From Halomonas alkaliantarctica (GTDB taxonomy: Bacteria; Pseudomonadota; Gammaproteobacteria; Pseudomonadales; Halomonadaceae): DNA of 64,000 bases. Under the pieces are notes generated by a model. The model saw nothing but the letters and a program-made list of their open reading frames with translations. It made no database searches and was not told the origin of the DNA. Both the position numbers and the translations under genes were made by a program. The stretch lies in NCBI RefSeq assembly GCF_029854215.1, contig NZ_CP122961.1, forward strand, positions 1,364,001-1,428,000, read 5' to 3'. This document shows positions 47,124 to 55,903 of the stretch, piece after piece. How positions within the stretch are numbered: the stretch's first letter is position 1; each line of letters begins with the position of its first letter.

Positions 47124-47804
47124 CTAAACGCCCAGATAGCGGTCTCTAATAGTGTGATCCAGCGCGTCTGGCTTACCCTCCCACACGCTGCGGCCCTTCT
47201 CCAAGATAGTGCAACGGTCAGCGATAGGCAGGATTTCGCTTAACGACTTATCCACCAGTAGCGTTGCCTGACCTTGCTCTTTGAACAGGCGAATCGCTCG
47301 CCATATCTCCTGACGGATAACCGGTGCCAAGCCTTCGGTGGCTTCATCCAGTACCAGCAGACGAGGATTGGTCATTAGTGCACGACCAATGGCCAGCATC
47401 TGCTGCTCACCACCGGAGAGGGTGTTAGCCATTTGCGCGTGGCGCTCCGCTAAGCGCGGGAATAGCGTTTCTACTTTTTGCAGTGTCCACTCCCCCGAGC
47501 GTGCCGTCACCAGCAGGTTTTCACGCACCGACAAGTTGGGAAAGCAGCGGCGGCCCTCGGGTACCAAGCCCAACCCCGCTTTAGCGATCCGATAAGCAGG
47601 CAGTCGGCGCAGGTTGTGGGATTCAAACTCAATGCGGCCCCGGCTGGCCGGGGTAAGGCCAAATATCGAGCGAATGGTGGTGGTTTTGCCCATGCCGTTA
47701 CGTCCCATTAGGGCGACCAACTCTCCGGTGTTGACGTCAAGGTTGACACCAAATAGCGCCTGGGAGGGGCCATAAAAGGTTTCAATATCGGTCACTTTAA
47801 GCAT
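47124..47804 (-). CDS. livF: Branched-chain amino acid-type ABC transporter ATPase (LivF-like)
   Basis: 226 residues. Walker A GRNGMGKTT near 36-44, LSGGEQQMLAIGRAL near 130-144 and Walker B RLLVLDEATEGLAP near 150. Start ATG 47804 overlaps livG by 8 bases. Last gene of a five-gene livK-H-M-G-F set. The unusual DK in LLVDKSLSE replaces the common DQN/EQN. Confidence 0.88.
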   Translation of the reverse strand: MLKVTDIETFYGPSQALFGVNLDVNTGELVALMGRNGMGKTTTIRSIFGLTPASRGRIEFESHNLRRLPAYRIAKAGLGLVPEGRRCFPNLSVRENLLVTARSGEWTLQKVETLFPRLAERHAQMANTLSGGEQQMLAIGRALMTNPRLLVLDEATEGLAPVIRQEIWRAIRLFKEQGQATLLVDKSLSEILPIADRCTILEKGRSVWEGKPDALDHTIRDRYLGV

Positions 47805-48549
47805 CTGAATCCCCCAGATAGACTTCGCGAACGCGCGGATCCTGCTTGATCGCGTGACTATCGCCATGGGCGATAACGCTACCGGATACCAGCACTGAAA
47901 TACGATCGGCGAGACGAAACACCGCTTCCATGTCGTGCTCAATGAGTAGAATGGGCACTTCCCGTTTTAGCGCTTCAAGTAGCTCGGTCAGTTTTGCCGA
48001 GCCCTCCGGGCCCAAGCCTGCCATGGGTTCGTCCAGCAGCAGGGCGCTGGGCTTAAGTGCCAGGGCGCAGGCTACTTCTACCTGACGGCGCTCGCCGTGA
48101 GAAAGCTCACACACAGGTGTCCAGGCGCGGTGGCTAAGCTGCATACGCTCTAGCGCCTGATAAGCAGGCTCAAGCAGGTGCTGGTCGTGGGCGACGGGCT
48201 TCCAGAAGCGAAAGCTGTGACTCTGCAGCGCTTGAATCCCCATCATCACATTGCGCATTACCGACAGCGGCTCGGCCAATGAGGAGACCTGAAAGCTGCG
48301 TCCCAACCCTAACCGCGCCCGCTGGGCGATACTCATGCCGGTGATCTCCTGGCCTGCTAAGTAAACACTCCCTTTATCAGGGCGTATATTGCCGGCGATT
48401 TGGCCGATCAGGGTCGACTTTCCCGCGCCGTTGGGGCCAATCAGGGCATGAATTTCCCCTTGCCGAAGATCCATTGAGACATCGTTGGTCGCCTGAAGTG
48501 CGCCAAAGTGCTTATGCAGGTTTTGCAGTGAAAGGACGCTCTCACTCAT
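47797..48549 (-). CDS. livG: Branched-chain amino acid-type ABC transporter ATPase (LivG-like)
   Basis: 250 residues. Walker A GPNGAGKST near 37-45, signature LSHGERRQVEVACAL (H in place of the usual G) near 146 and Walker B ALLLDEPMAGLGP near 167. I start at ATG 48549 (MSESVLSLQNLHKHFG); it overlaps livM by 8 bases. Confidence 0.88.
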   Translation of the reverse strand: MSESVLSLQNLHKHFGALQATNDVSMDLRQGEIHALIGPNGAGKSTLIGQIAGNIRPDKGSVYLAGQEITGMSIAQRARLGLGRSFQVSSLAEPLSVMRNVMMGIQALQSHSFRFWKPVAHDQHLLEPAYQALERMQLSHRAWTPVCELSHGERRQVEVACALALKPSALLLDEPMAGLGPEGSAKLTELLEALKREVPILLIEHDMEAVFRLADRISVLVSGSVIAHGDSHAIKQDPRVREVYLGDSDA

Positions 48550-49603
48550 GGCGTTCCCTCCCGGCGAGCCACCCCAGCACACCGTGCTTGGCAAACAGCA
48601 CCACCCCAAGCAACACTAACCCCAGGAAAAGCTGCCAGTACTCGGTGATGCCACCTAGCAGTGTCTCCATCATCACAAACAGCACCGCGCCGGCCAGGGG
48701 GCCATATAGCCGCCCGACGCCGCCTAAAATGACGATCACCATGAGTTCACCAGAGAAGTGCCAACTGAGCGTTGCGGGGCTAACAAAACCATTCAAATCA
48801 GCATAGAGCGCGCCTGCCAGCCCGGTAATTGCTGCCGAAATAACAAACGTTACTAGGCGAATAGGGTAGGGGTTGATCCCCGCTGTCGCCAAGCGTACAT
48901 CGTTGAGCCGCGCCATGGTCAAGGCGGCACCAAAACGCGATTTCATCAGTCGTGAGGTGATGGCCATCGCCAACACAAGCCCCGTGAAGCAGATTAGAAA
49001 ATAAGTAAGCGCATTACTGCTATCGATTAGCGGTAGCGTGTTGCGAATATAAATGGGCAGGCCATCCTGACCACCATAAGTCGGCCAGGAGTTGGCAAAG
49101 TAGTAAATCATCTGCGCGAAGGCGAGGGTTATCATAATAAAATAGACCCCCGTAGTGCGTAGTGAAATAGCGCCAATGGCCAGCGCCAGCAGCGCACACA
49201 GCAGGACAGAGACCAGCCAGACCACTGGCATGCTATCGCTGCCCGGCACGGTAAACGGCCAGCTCATAAACGGTGTTAAATTGAAGGCGTGGAAGGCGCT
49301 AATGCCTGCCACGTAGCCGCCCAGACCAAAATAGGCGGCGTGGCCAAAACTCACCATACCGCCATAGCCAATTGCTAAATTAAGGCCAACGGCCGCCATG
49401 GCAATAATGGTGATACGCGAGGCCAAATTGACGTAATAAATTTGGCCTGATAGGTAAGCCGCCACTGGTAGCAGTAACAGCAGCCCGAGTAGGGCAATCT
49501 GAACCAGGCCTTTACGGTCAAAGTGGCTATCCGCCTTAGTGGTGGAATGCGAAGCGCCATTAGACAGGGAAGCGCCATTAGACGTGGAGGTGTTATTAGT
49601 CAT
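48542..49603 (-). CDS. livM: Branched-chain amino acid-type ABC permease (LivM-like)
   Basis: 353 residues. A hydrophilic Ser/Asn/Thr-rich tail of about 35 residues precedes eight to ten membrane helices. The LivM family block AIGYGGMVSFGHAAYFGLGGY is near 76-95 and the EAA-like loop GRLYGPLAGAV near 300. ATG 49603 overlaps livH by 8 bases. Confidence 0.88.
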   Translation of the reverse strand: MTNNTSTSNGASLSNGASHSTTKADSHFDRKGLVQIALLGLLLLLPVAAYLSGQIYYVNLASRITIIAMAAVGLNLAIGYGGMVSFGHAAYFGLGGYVAGISAFHAFNLTPFMSWPFTVPGSDSMPVVWLVSVLLCALLALAIGAISLRTTGVYFIMITLAFAQMIYYFANSWPTYGGQDGLPIYIRNTLPLIDSSNALTYFLICFTGLVLAMAITSRLMKSRFGAALTMARLNDVRLATAGINPYPIRLVTFVISAAITGLAGALYADLNGFVSPATLSWHFSGELMVIVILGGVGRLYGPLAGAVLFVMMETLLGGITEYWQLFLGLVLLGVVLFAKHGVLGWLAGRERHE

Positions 49604-50516
49604 GAGCAGAGAACAGCCCTTTAGGCTTAAACGCAAGGATGATGGCCATAAGGATATAGATCAGCATCGCGGCCAGCGCTGAACCGACCCCGGTTGCCTC
49701 AGAAGGCGGCATGAACGCTTGGAAAAAGATGGGTAAGTAGACCCTGCCCAAGGTATCGACAATCCCCACCAGTAGCGCACCCAGCAGAGCGCCTTTAATC
49801 GAGCCAATACCGCCAATCACGATGACGACAAAGGCCAGAATCAGCACCGGCTCCCCCATACCCACCTGCACCGATTGCAGCGCCCCCACTAAAGCCCCAG
49901 CTAAGCCGGCAAGTCCTGCACCTAAGGCAAACACCAACGTATAGAGTTTTGAAATATTGACCCCCAGTGCCCCAATCATTTCGCGGTCGCTTTCTCCTGC
50001 CCGAATGCGCATGCCTAACCGCGTTCGCGAGATAAGCAGGTAGAGGGCAATCGAAATAGCGATACCCACGCCAATCAGCACCAGTCGGTAGATAGGGTAG
50101 CGGGTATCTCCCGGCAGAGTAACAAACCCGGTTAGCCAAGAGGGTGGGCTCAGCCATAAAGGTGATGAGCCGAAGATCCAGCGTGTACCTTCTGAAAAAA
50201 TTAAAATAAGCGCAAAAGTGGCCAGAACCTGGTCAAGGTGAGGGCGGTGATAAAGCCGGCGTATCACTAGTAGTTCCACTAATGCGCCTACCAGGGCCGC
50301 CGCCGCTATACCAGCGCCCAATCCCAGCAAAAAAGAGCCTGTCGAAGCCGTCACGGTCGCCGTGGCGTAGGCTCCCACCATATAAAAGGAGCCATGGGCA
50401 AGATTGATCAGCCCCATGACCCCAAACACCAGCGTAAGGCCGCTGGCCATCAGAAACAGCATCGTACCCAGCTGCACGCCGTTAAGTAATTGCTCAATCA
50501 GCAGAGTAACCGACAC
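49596..50516 (-). CDS. livH: Branched-chain amino acid-type ABC permease (LivH-like)
   Basis: 306 residues, about eight membrane helices. LivH signatures: QLLNGVQLGTMLFLMASGLTLVFGVM near 9-33 and NLAHGSFYMVGAY near 35-47. I start at GTG 50516, with AAGGA eight bases upstream, giving MSVTLLIEQ; an upstream in-frame start is not needed and would run through the livK-livH hairpin. Confidence 0.88.
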   Translation of the reverse strand: MSVTLLIEQLLNGVQLGTMLFLMASGLTLVFGVMGLINLAHGSFYMVGAYATATVTASTGSFLLGLGAGIAAAALVGALVELLVIRRLYHRPHLDQVLATFALILIFSEGTRWIFGSSPLWLSPPSWLTGFVTLPGDTRYPIYRLVLIGVGIAISIALYLLISRTRLGMRIRAGESDREMIGALGVNISKLYTLVFALGAGLAGLAGALVGALQSVQVGMGEPVLILAFVVIVIGGIGSIKGALLGALLVGIVDTLGRVYLPIFFQAFMPPSEATGVGSALAAMLIYILMAIILAFKPKGLFSAHD

Positions 50517-50548
50517 GGTAGGTATCCTTAGCGCAGTAAGAGAATAAA

Positions 50549-50570
50549 GGCTGGGTGAATACACCCAGCC
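50549..50570 (-). terminator. Intercistronic hairpin/attenuator between livK and livH
   Basis: GGCTGGGTG pairs with CACCCAGCC around 4 bases (50549-50570). On the minus strand it is followed by TTTATTCT, so it can be a leaky terminator. It would let the binding-protein gene be made in excess of the membrane parts. Confidence 0.65.
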
Positions 50571-50579
50571 GGGGCGAGC

Positions 50580-51722
50580 TTACATCTGGCACTGCTCAAA
50601 GTAGATGTCTTGAATATCCTCAACAGCGATACCCATCAGGCGATTGGTGGGCTCACCATCGTCGCCTTCTACGACTTCACGCACGTAGATATCCTGGATG
50701 GGGTGCTGGTTGGGGCCAAAACGGAACTCGCCGCGCACGCTGTCAAAGTCGGCGGCCCGCAGCGCTTCGCGAAAGGCGTCCTTGTCATCAGGATGAGCGG
50801 TTTCAAGTGCACTAAGGATCAAGTTAGCGGTGTCGTAACCTTGCGCCGCGTATAGCGTTGGCATGCGGTCATAGGTGGCCTGGAAGCTCTCAACAAAGCG
50901 TTCGTTGGCTTCGTTTTCCAGGTCGTATGCCCATAGCGAGGTATTGCGTGCGCCAATTGCTGCACTGCCTACGGCTTTGATAAGAATTTCATCGAAGGAG
51001 AAGGCGGCGCCAAAGATCGGCATATCAACCCCGGAACTCTCCCACTGCTTCATAAACGAAATACCCATACCACCGGGCAAGAAGAAGAACAGGCTGTCGG
51101 CATCGCTATCGCGAATCTGGGCAATTTCAGCGGCGTAATCGGTCTGGCCCATTTGGGTGTAAAGCTCGCCGACCACTTCGCCTTCATAAAGGTGTTTGAA
51201 ACCTGCTAAGGCGTCGGTGCCGGCGGGGTAGTTGGGCGCCATAATGATCGGACGCTCATACCCCTCTTTACGCATATAAGCACCCATCGCACCATGTAGG
51301 TTGTCGTTCTGGTAAGCCACATTGAAGTAGTTCTCGTGGCACATCCTTCCGGCTAAATCGGAAGGCCCTGCATTGGGCGAGAGATAGAAGGTCCCCTGAC
51401 GCACCACTGACGGTACGACAGCCATCGCCAGGTTCGACCAGATAATCCCGGTCAGAATATCGACCTTATCTCGCTGCATAAACTCATTAGACAAGCTGCG
51501 AGCCAGATCTGGCCGTCTAGCGTCATCCTGGATCAGAACTTCCACATCGTCCCGGCCCGACTGCTCGAGCGCCAGCATAAAGCCATCGCGAACGTCGACA
51601 CCCAAATGCGAACCGCCTCCAGAAAGGGTGGTGATCATGCCAATTTTGACGTCATCGGCGTGAGCGGTGACCAGGCTTGATGAGAGCAGTAGGCCAAGAC
51701 CCAAGCGCGTTATCTGTTTCAT
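50580..51722 (-). CDS. livK: ABC transporter substrate-binding protein (LivK-like)
   Basis: 380 residues with a signal peptide ending near AHA-DDV. Periplasmic binding protein type 1: KIGMITTLSGGGSHLGVDVRDGFMLALE near 26-53 and the second-lobe DADSLFFFLPGGMGISF near 208. The set resembles Liv transporters, but such proteins also bind aromatic acids, amides or urea, so the ligand is open. It is first in the operon; CAAGGAA lies nine bases before the ATG. Confidence 0.85.
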   Translation of the reverse strand: MKQITRLGLGLLLSSSLVTAHADDVKIGMITTLSGGGSHLGVDVRDGFMLALEQSGRDDVEVLIQDDARRPDLARSLSNEFMQRDKVDILTGIIWSNLAMAVVPSVVRQGTFYLSPNAGPSDLAGRMCHENYFNVAYQNDNLHGAMGAYMRKEGYERPIIMAPNYPAGTDALAGFKHLYEGEVVGELYTQMGQTDYAAEIAQIRDSDADSLFFFLPGGMGISFMKQWESSGVDMPIFGAAFSFDEILIKAVGSAAIGARNTSLWAYDLENEANERFVESFQATYDRMPTLYAAQGYDTANLILSALETAHPDDKDAFREALRAADFDSVRGEFRFGPNQHPIQDIYVREVVEGDDGEPTNRLMGIAVEDIQDIYFEQCQM

Positions 51723-52165
51723 GGTATGTTCCTTGTTTTAATTAACCCTTGCCGCATTTCCTGACGTACTTCATCTTGCTGAAATCTATCGTTTAGAACA
51801 ACAAAAGCTGCGACTATTGTGTCGCTGTTAGGTTAGAGCACGCCATGTTATAGCCTATCCAGAGAGCGGTGTCGTCTTAAGCTAAATCTATGCGTGTTTT
51901 CTATATGGCATACCCTGCCTGCGGCTGTGCTCGCAATGGTGGCCGGAAGATGAGAGCATCAATAGACGCAGGAATATGGCAAGGCCAGCCGCTTGAAAAC
52001 GCTGGTCATCAGCCATAGAAGAAAGCGTTATGGGCAGTGAACTTTTAGTACCAAGGAAACCGTACTTGCTGGGATTGACAGAGGTAGTTGGAGGCGCGAC
52101 TCTAAGCCTGTTCGTTATTCTAAGCGGTTAATAGTAGTTAAAGGTGAGTTTAAGGAGAAAGCCCC
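51723..52165. other. Intergenic space between livK and rsd
   Basis: The 443 bases between divergent livK and rsd hold the livK leader, a short inverted repeat GCGAC-N6-GTCGC at 51811-51826 and one possible 33-codon frame (52030-52131). The stretch 51830-52020 shows nothing I can name. Confidence 0.5.
52030..52131 (+). CDS. Possible 33-residue membrane microprotein
   Basis: ATG at 52030 to TAA at 52129-52131. The peptide starts MGSELLVPRKPYLL, two basic residues ahead of a hydrophobic run GLTEVVGGATLSLFVILSG, so it could be a single-pass small protein. The ribosome-binding site (AGAAG) is poor. It precedes rsd by 34 bases. Chance is a real alternative. Confidence 0.25.
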   Translation: MGSELLVPRKPYLLGLTEVVGGATLSLFVILSG

Positions 52166-52654
52166 ATGCTCGAAGATTGCAAAAATGCCCTGGAGCGCTG
52201 GGGAGGCGTGCATACCCTGATTGACCGCTGGCTGGATCAGCGCCGTCAGCTATTGGTCAGCTTTATCGAGCTGAAAGAAGCGTGTGATGCTGAACTGGAA
52301 GCAGTGAGCAAAGCACCTATCGATACGTTTAGTGAAAAGCTAATGGATTACATCAGCGCTGGCCACTTTGAGATTTACCCTCAGCTCTCAGAAGAGGCAC
52401 GGGCCTTCGGCGATGAGGGCGCCCTGGTCATCGCGGAGAAGTTGCTCGAGCGTTTAGACATGTCCACTGAAATGGTATTGGAGTTCGATACCGACTTTGG
52501 CTCCACGCTTCACTGCGAGCAAAATATCGCCCGCCTACCGGCCTGGATCGATCGCTTAGCTCGCGGCCTTACCGAACGCTTCGCGCTGGAAGACCAGTTG
52601 ATCGCGCGCTTACACGCCGTTCACAGCCCGCAGCACACCAAAGCACCCGCTTAA
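52166..52654 (+). CDS. rsd: Anti-sigma-70 factor Rsd/AlgQ
   Basis: 162-residue all-helical Rsd/AlgQ-family protein. It begins MLEDCKNALERWGGVHTLIDRWLDQRRQLL, in two parts, and has the central YISAGHFEIYPQL segment near 63-75. Rsd binds sigma-70 region 4 and frees core polymerase for other sigma factors. AAGGAGAAAG precedes the ATG. Single gene, ending at the repeat cluster. Confidence 0.9.
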   Translation: MLEDCKNALERWGGVHTLIDRWLDQRRQLLVSFIELKEACDAELEAVSKAPIDTFSEKLMDYISAGHFEIYPQLSEEARAFGDEGALVIAEKLLERLDMSTEMVLEFDTDFGSTLHCEQNIARLPAWIDRLARGLTERFALEDQLIARLHAVHSPQHTKAPA

Positions 52655-52820
52655 CCTGAGATTGCTTCGCTTCGCAACGACACATCACCTGTGATTGTGA
52701 GGAGCTCAGCGACGCGGCAATCTCTTTAGCGGTAGCACAACCCCAAGATTGCTTCGCTTCGCTTCGCTCGCAATGACATGGCGGGGCTCGCGATGACATG
52801 GCGATGCTGGCAATGACACG
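52655..52820. repeat. Cluster of dispersed GATTGCTTCGCTTCGC-type repeats
   Basis: Two copies of GATTGCTTCGCTTCGC (52663 and 52748) lie around CGACGCGGCAATCTC, its inverse-type partner, followed by a 20-bp tandem repeat CGCAATGACATGGCGGGGCT (52769-52788), CGCGATGACATGGCGATGCT (52789-52808) and a partial third copy. It fills the gap between the converging rsd and efflux genes. Similar palindromic elements occur in many bacterial genomes between genes. Confidence 0.7.
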
Positions 52821-52831
52821 TTTATCCGCCA

Positions 52832-55800
52832 TTACTGGTGTTTACGCAGCTTACCCCCAATCACCAGCATGCAGGGGGTAAGTAGCAGGGTAAGCGCGGT
52901 GCCGAACGTGAGTCCCCCGGCAATGGCGCTAGACATTTGCGTCCACCACTGTGCGGAAGGGGCGTTAAAGCCTAGGGCCGGGGTGAATAGATCAACATTG
53001 ACCCCCAGCACCATCGGCATGAGTCCCAGCACTGTGGTAATCGCCGTTAACAGCACCGGGCGCAAGCGTAAACAGCCTGCTTCGAGCGCGGCTTCGCCGG
53101 GTGTCAAGCCTTGGCCACGCAGTTCGTTGTAGGTATCGATCAAGACAATGTTGTTATTGACCACGATACCCGCCAAGGCAATGACACCCATCCCCACCAT
53201 GACAATGCCGAAGGCCTGCCCGGTAATCAGCAGGCCCATGAGCACACCTGCGGTGGAGAACACAATCGCTGACAGCACCAGCCCCGCCTGATAAAAGCTA
53301 TTGAATTGAGTAACCAGAATCAGCGCCATCAAACCGATAGCAATCATGAACGCGCTGGCTAAGAATTGCATCGACTCCTGCTGATCCTCCTGCTCGCCCG
53401 CCACGTTGACCATCAGGCCGTCAGGCAAGCGGTCGCTGCCTGCCGCTAGCAGGGCGTTCAGGCGTTCATCGGCGAGATAGCCAGGGGCAAGGTCGGCGTC
53501 TATCGTAATGGCACGTCGGCCATCGATGCGATTCAGGGTGCCGACCTTCGGTGCCGGTTCCAGGGTCACAAAATGCGAGATCGGTACTTGGCCCCGCTGG
53601 GTATTGATCGTCAATCGCTCCAACTGATCCAGCGAGCGCCAGTTCTGCGGCAGGCGCACCCGGATATCCACTTCATCGCTGACTTCGGGCGGGCGATAAC
53701 TAGCCACCTGAAGGCCGGTCGTCAGCAGCTGTACTGCGCTACCAATAGTTGTCACATCGGTACCCATGCGCGCCGCGGCTTCACGATCCACATTAACCCG
53801 CCATTCCACACCAGGTAGACTGCGGTTATCCTGAATATCGGTAAAGCCTCCCAGCTCGCGCATTAGTTGGGTTAGCTGGTTCACGCCCGCATCGGCGACA
53901 TCGGGATTAGTGGCGCTCACTTCAAGTACGATCGGCTTGCCACCGCCGGGGCCCATCTCCTGCTCCTGAAATTCCAGCGTAATACCGGGAATATCCCGGG
54001 TGCGCTCGGCCATGTCATCCAAAATGGCCTGGGCAGGGCGACGCTCATTCCAGTCGATAAACTGGAACTGCAGCATGCCAATCACGTCGTTGCCCATCTG
54101 CTCGTTAGGCACCGCAAAAGAGCGGGCATATAGCGCCCGCACTTCACTCATGCCGGATAGTTTGGCTTCTACCCGCTGCACAATGGCGTCGGTTTCCAGG
54201 GCAGAGAAGTCGCCTCGGGCGCGCACCAGTACCTGAGCGCTGTCGGGCTCTACGGCTGGGAAGAAGTCGACACCGTGGTTAAAGCGCGCATAGCCGGTAT
54301 ACAGCAGCGCCATAAGCAGTACAGTCACCAGCAGTACCCAGGCAGGGTGCATAAGTAGCCTTGCCAGCAGGTGGCGATAGCCGCGCCCAAAGGCGGTCGT
54401 CGCCTCATCCTGATCAGCGCCTGCCGTCGTTGCGGTAGTACGCGTAAACAGGCGCCCAAGAGTCGGTAAGAACACCAGCGCCATGGCCAGCGATGCCAGT
54501 AGGCATAAAATCACTGTGGCGGGTAGGTACTTCATAAACTGACCGACCACGCCGGGCCAGAACAGCAAGGGAATAAATACGGCAAGCGTAGTGGCCGTCG
54601 AGGCAATCACCGGCCAGCTCATGCGCGAAGCGGCGTTAAGCCACGCTTGATGTGGCGTTTGCCCATCGCGCAAGTGGCGGTCGGCAAGTTCACTGACGAC
54701 GATAGCCCCGTCGACCAGCATGCCCGCCACCAGAATCAGCGCGAACAGCACCACGATATTAAGCGTAAAACCAAACGCCCAGACCAGCAGAATGCCGGTT
54801 AAGAAGGCGCCGGGAATGGTAAGACCCACCAGGAGCGCCATGCGCCAGCCCATCACCGCGACCACCACAATCAGCACCAGCACTACGGCGGTCAGTACAT
54901 TGTTGAGCAGCTCGGAGAGCATATTCTCAACGGTGGTCGACTCATCCAGAATAGTGGTGAAACGCAGTTGCTCGGGAAGCAAATCATCCGCTTCGGCTAA
55001 GCGGTCACGGACTGCACCAATGGTAGCGATGATATTCGCCCCGGCGCGCTTGGAAACCTCCAGTACCACTGCGGGCTGGCTGTCAATGCGGGCAAAGCCT
55101 TCCGGCTCTTTATAGGTGGGGTTAATCCATGCCACATCGCCAAAGGTGACCACGCGATCCTCGTCGACCTTGACCGGCATATTCATGACATCCTCGAGGG
55201 ACTCGATAATGCCGGGGACTTTCAACGCCAAGCGGCCCGCGCCGGTATCCAAGCTGCCCGCTGCTACCAAGCGGTTATTGCGCGACACCTGATTAAACAG
55301 CGCATCAAAATCGACCCCATAGCTCTCCAATACCAGCGGATCAACGACTATTTCCAGCAGGTCTTCCCGCTCACCGGCAATGTCGACTTCCAGCACGTCG
55401 GCGATGCCCTCGATCTCTTCCTGCAGGCGCCGGGCAATCGTCATGCGTTCCCGGGTATCCAGTTGCCCGGAGAGGCCAATGGTCAACACCGGAAACTCCG
55501 ACACATTGACTTCCATCACGCGAGGCTCATCGGCCTCGTCAGGCAACTCGCTACGGGCAATATCCACGCGATCACGCACGTCGGTCAGCGCGGTGTCGGG
55601 ATCAAAACCGGGGTCGAACTCCAGCGTAATCGAGCCATGCCCCTCGCTGGACTGGGCGGTGAACTTGCGCAATCCCTCAATGCCACGCAGCTCCTGCTCC
55701 ATGGGACGAATTAACAGCCGCTCGCCATCCTCGGGGCTAACCCCCTCCAGTGACAGCGAGACATAAATCATCGGGATGGTGACGTCGGGGTTGGCTTCTT

Positions 55801-55903
55801 TAGGGATCATCTGCCAGGCAGTGATGCCCGCCAGCAGCAGACTTACTAACAGCAGCATCGTCGTTCGGGTATGGGCTAGCGCCGCATCAATCAACTGGCG
55901 CAT
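52832..55903 (-). CDS. RND-family efflux permease (HAE1/AcrB-type)
   Basis: 1023 residues, the normal RND length with 12 membrane helices and two large periplasmic loops. TM4 has GMLVDGAIVVSE near 405, keeping one of the two relay Asp residues of AcrB; TM10 has GIVVNNNIVLID near 925, with Asn where AcrB has the relay Lys. This pattern is common in RND branches outside AcrB proper. I start at ATG 55903 (AGGA upstream), which gives a 17-base overlap with the adaptor gene. Substrates are unknown. No outer-membrane channel gene follows, so it likely uses a shared TolC. Confidence 0.9.
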   Translation of the reverse strand: MRQLIDAALAHTRTTMLLLVSLLLAGITAWQMIPKEANPDVTIPMIYVSLSLEGVSPEDGERLLIRPMEQELRGIEGLRKFTAQSSEGHGSITLEFDPGFDPDTALTDVRDRVDIARSELPDEADEPRVMEVNVSEFPVLTIGLSGQLDTRERMTIARRLQEEIEGIADVLEVDIAGEREDLLEIVVDPLVLESYGVDFDALFNQVSRNNRLVAAGSLDTGAGRLALKVPGIIESLEDVMNMPVKVDEDRVVTFGDVAWINPTYKEPEGFARIDSQPAVVLEVSKRAGANIIATIGAVRDRLAEADDLLPEQLRFTTILDESTTVENMLSELLNNVLTAVVLVLIVVVAVMGWRMALLVGLTIPGAFLTGILLVWAFGFTLNIVVLFALILVAGMLVDGAIVVSELADRHLRDGQTPHQAWLNAASRMSWPVIASTATTLAVFIPLLFWPGVVGQFMKYLPATVILCLLASLAMALVFLPTLGRLFTRTTATTAGADQDEATTAFGRGYRHLLARLLMHPAWVLLVTVLLMALLYTGYARFNHGVDFFPAVEPDSAQVLVRARGDFSALETDAIVQRVEAKLSGMSEVRALYARSFAVPNEQMGNDVIGMLQFQFIDWNERRPAQAILDDMAERTRDIPGITLEFQEQEMGPGGGKPIVLEVSATNPDVADAGVNQLTQLMRELGGFTDIQDNRSLPGVEWRVNVDREAAARMGTDVTTIGSAVQLLTTGLQVASYRPPEVSDEVDIRVRLPQNWRSLDQLERLTINTQRGQVPISHFVTLEPAPKVGTLNRIDGRRAITIDADLAPGYLADERLNALLAAGSDRLPDGLMVNVAGEQEDQQESMQFLASAFMIAIGLMALILVTQFNSFYQAGLVLSAIVFSTAGVLMGLLITGQAFGIVMVGMGVIALAGIVVNNNIVLIDTYNELRGQGLTPGEAALEAGCLRLRPVLLTAITTVLGLMPMVLGVNVDLFTPALGFNAPSAQWWTQMSSAIAGGLTFGTALTLLLTPCMLVIGGKLRKHQ

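Noticed and set aside
47124..51722. Urea transporter UrtABCDE
   Set aside because: The gene order and small ATPase sizes fit both, but the binding protein does not look like UrtA and no urease genes are nearby, so the general Liv-type name is kept.
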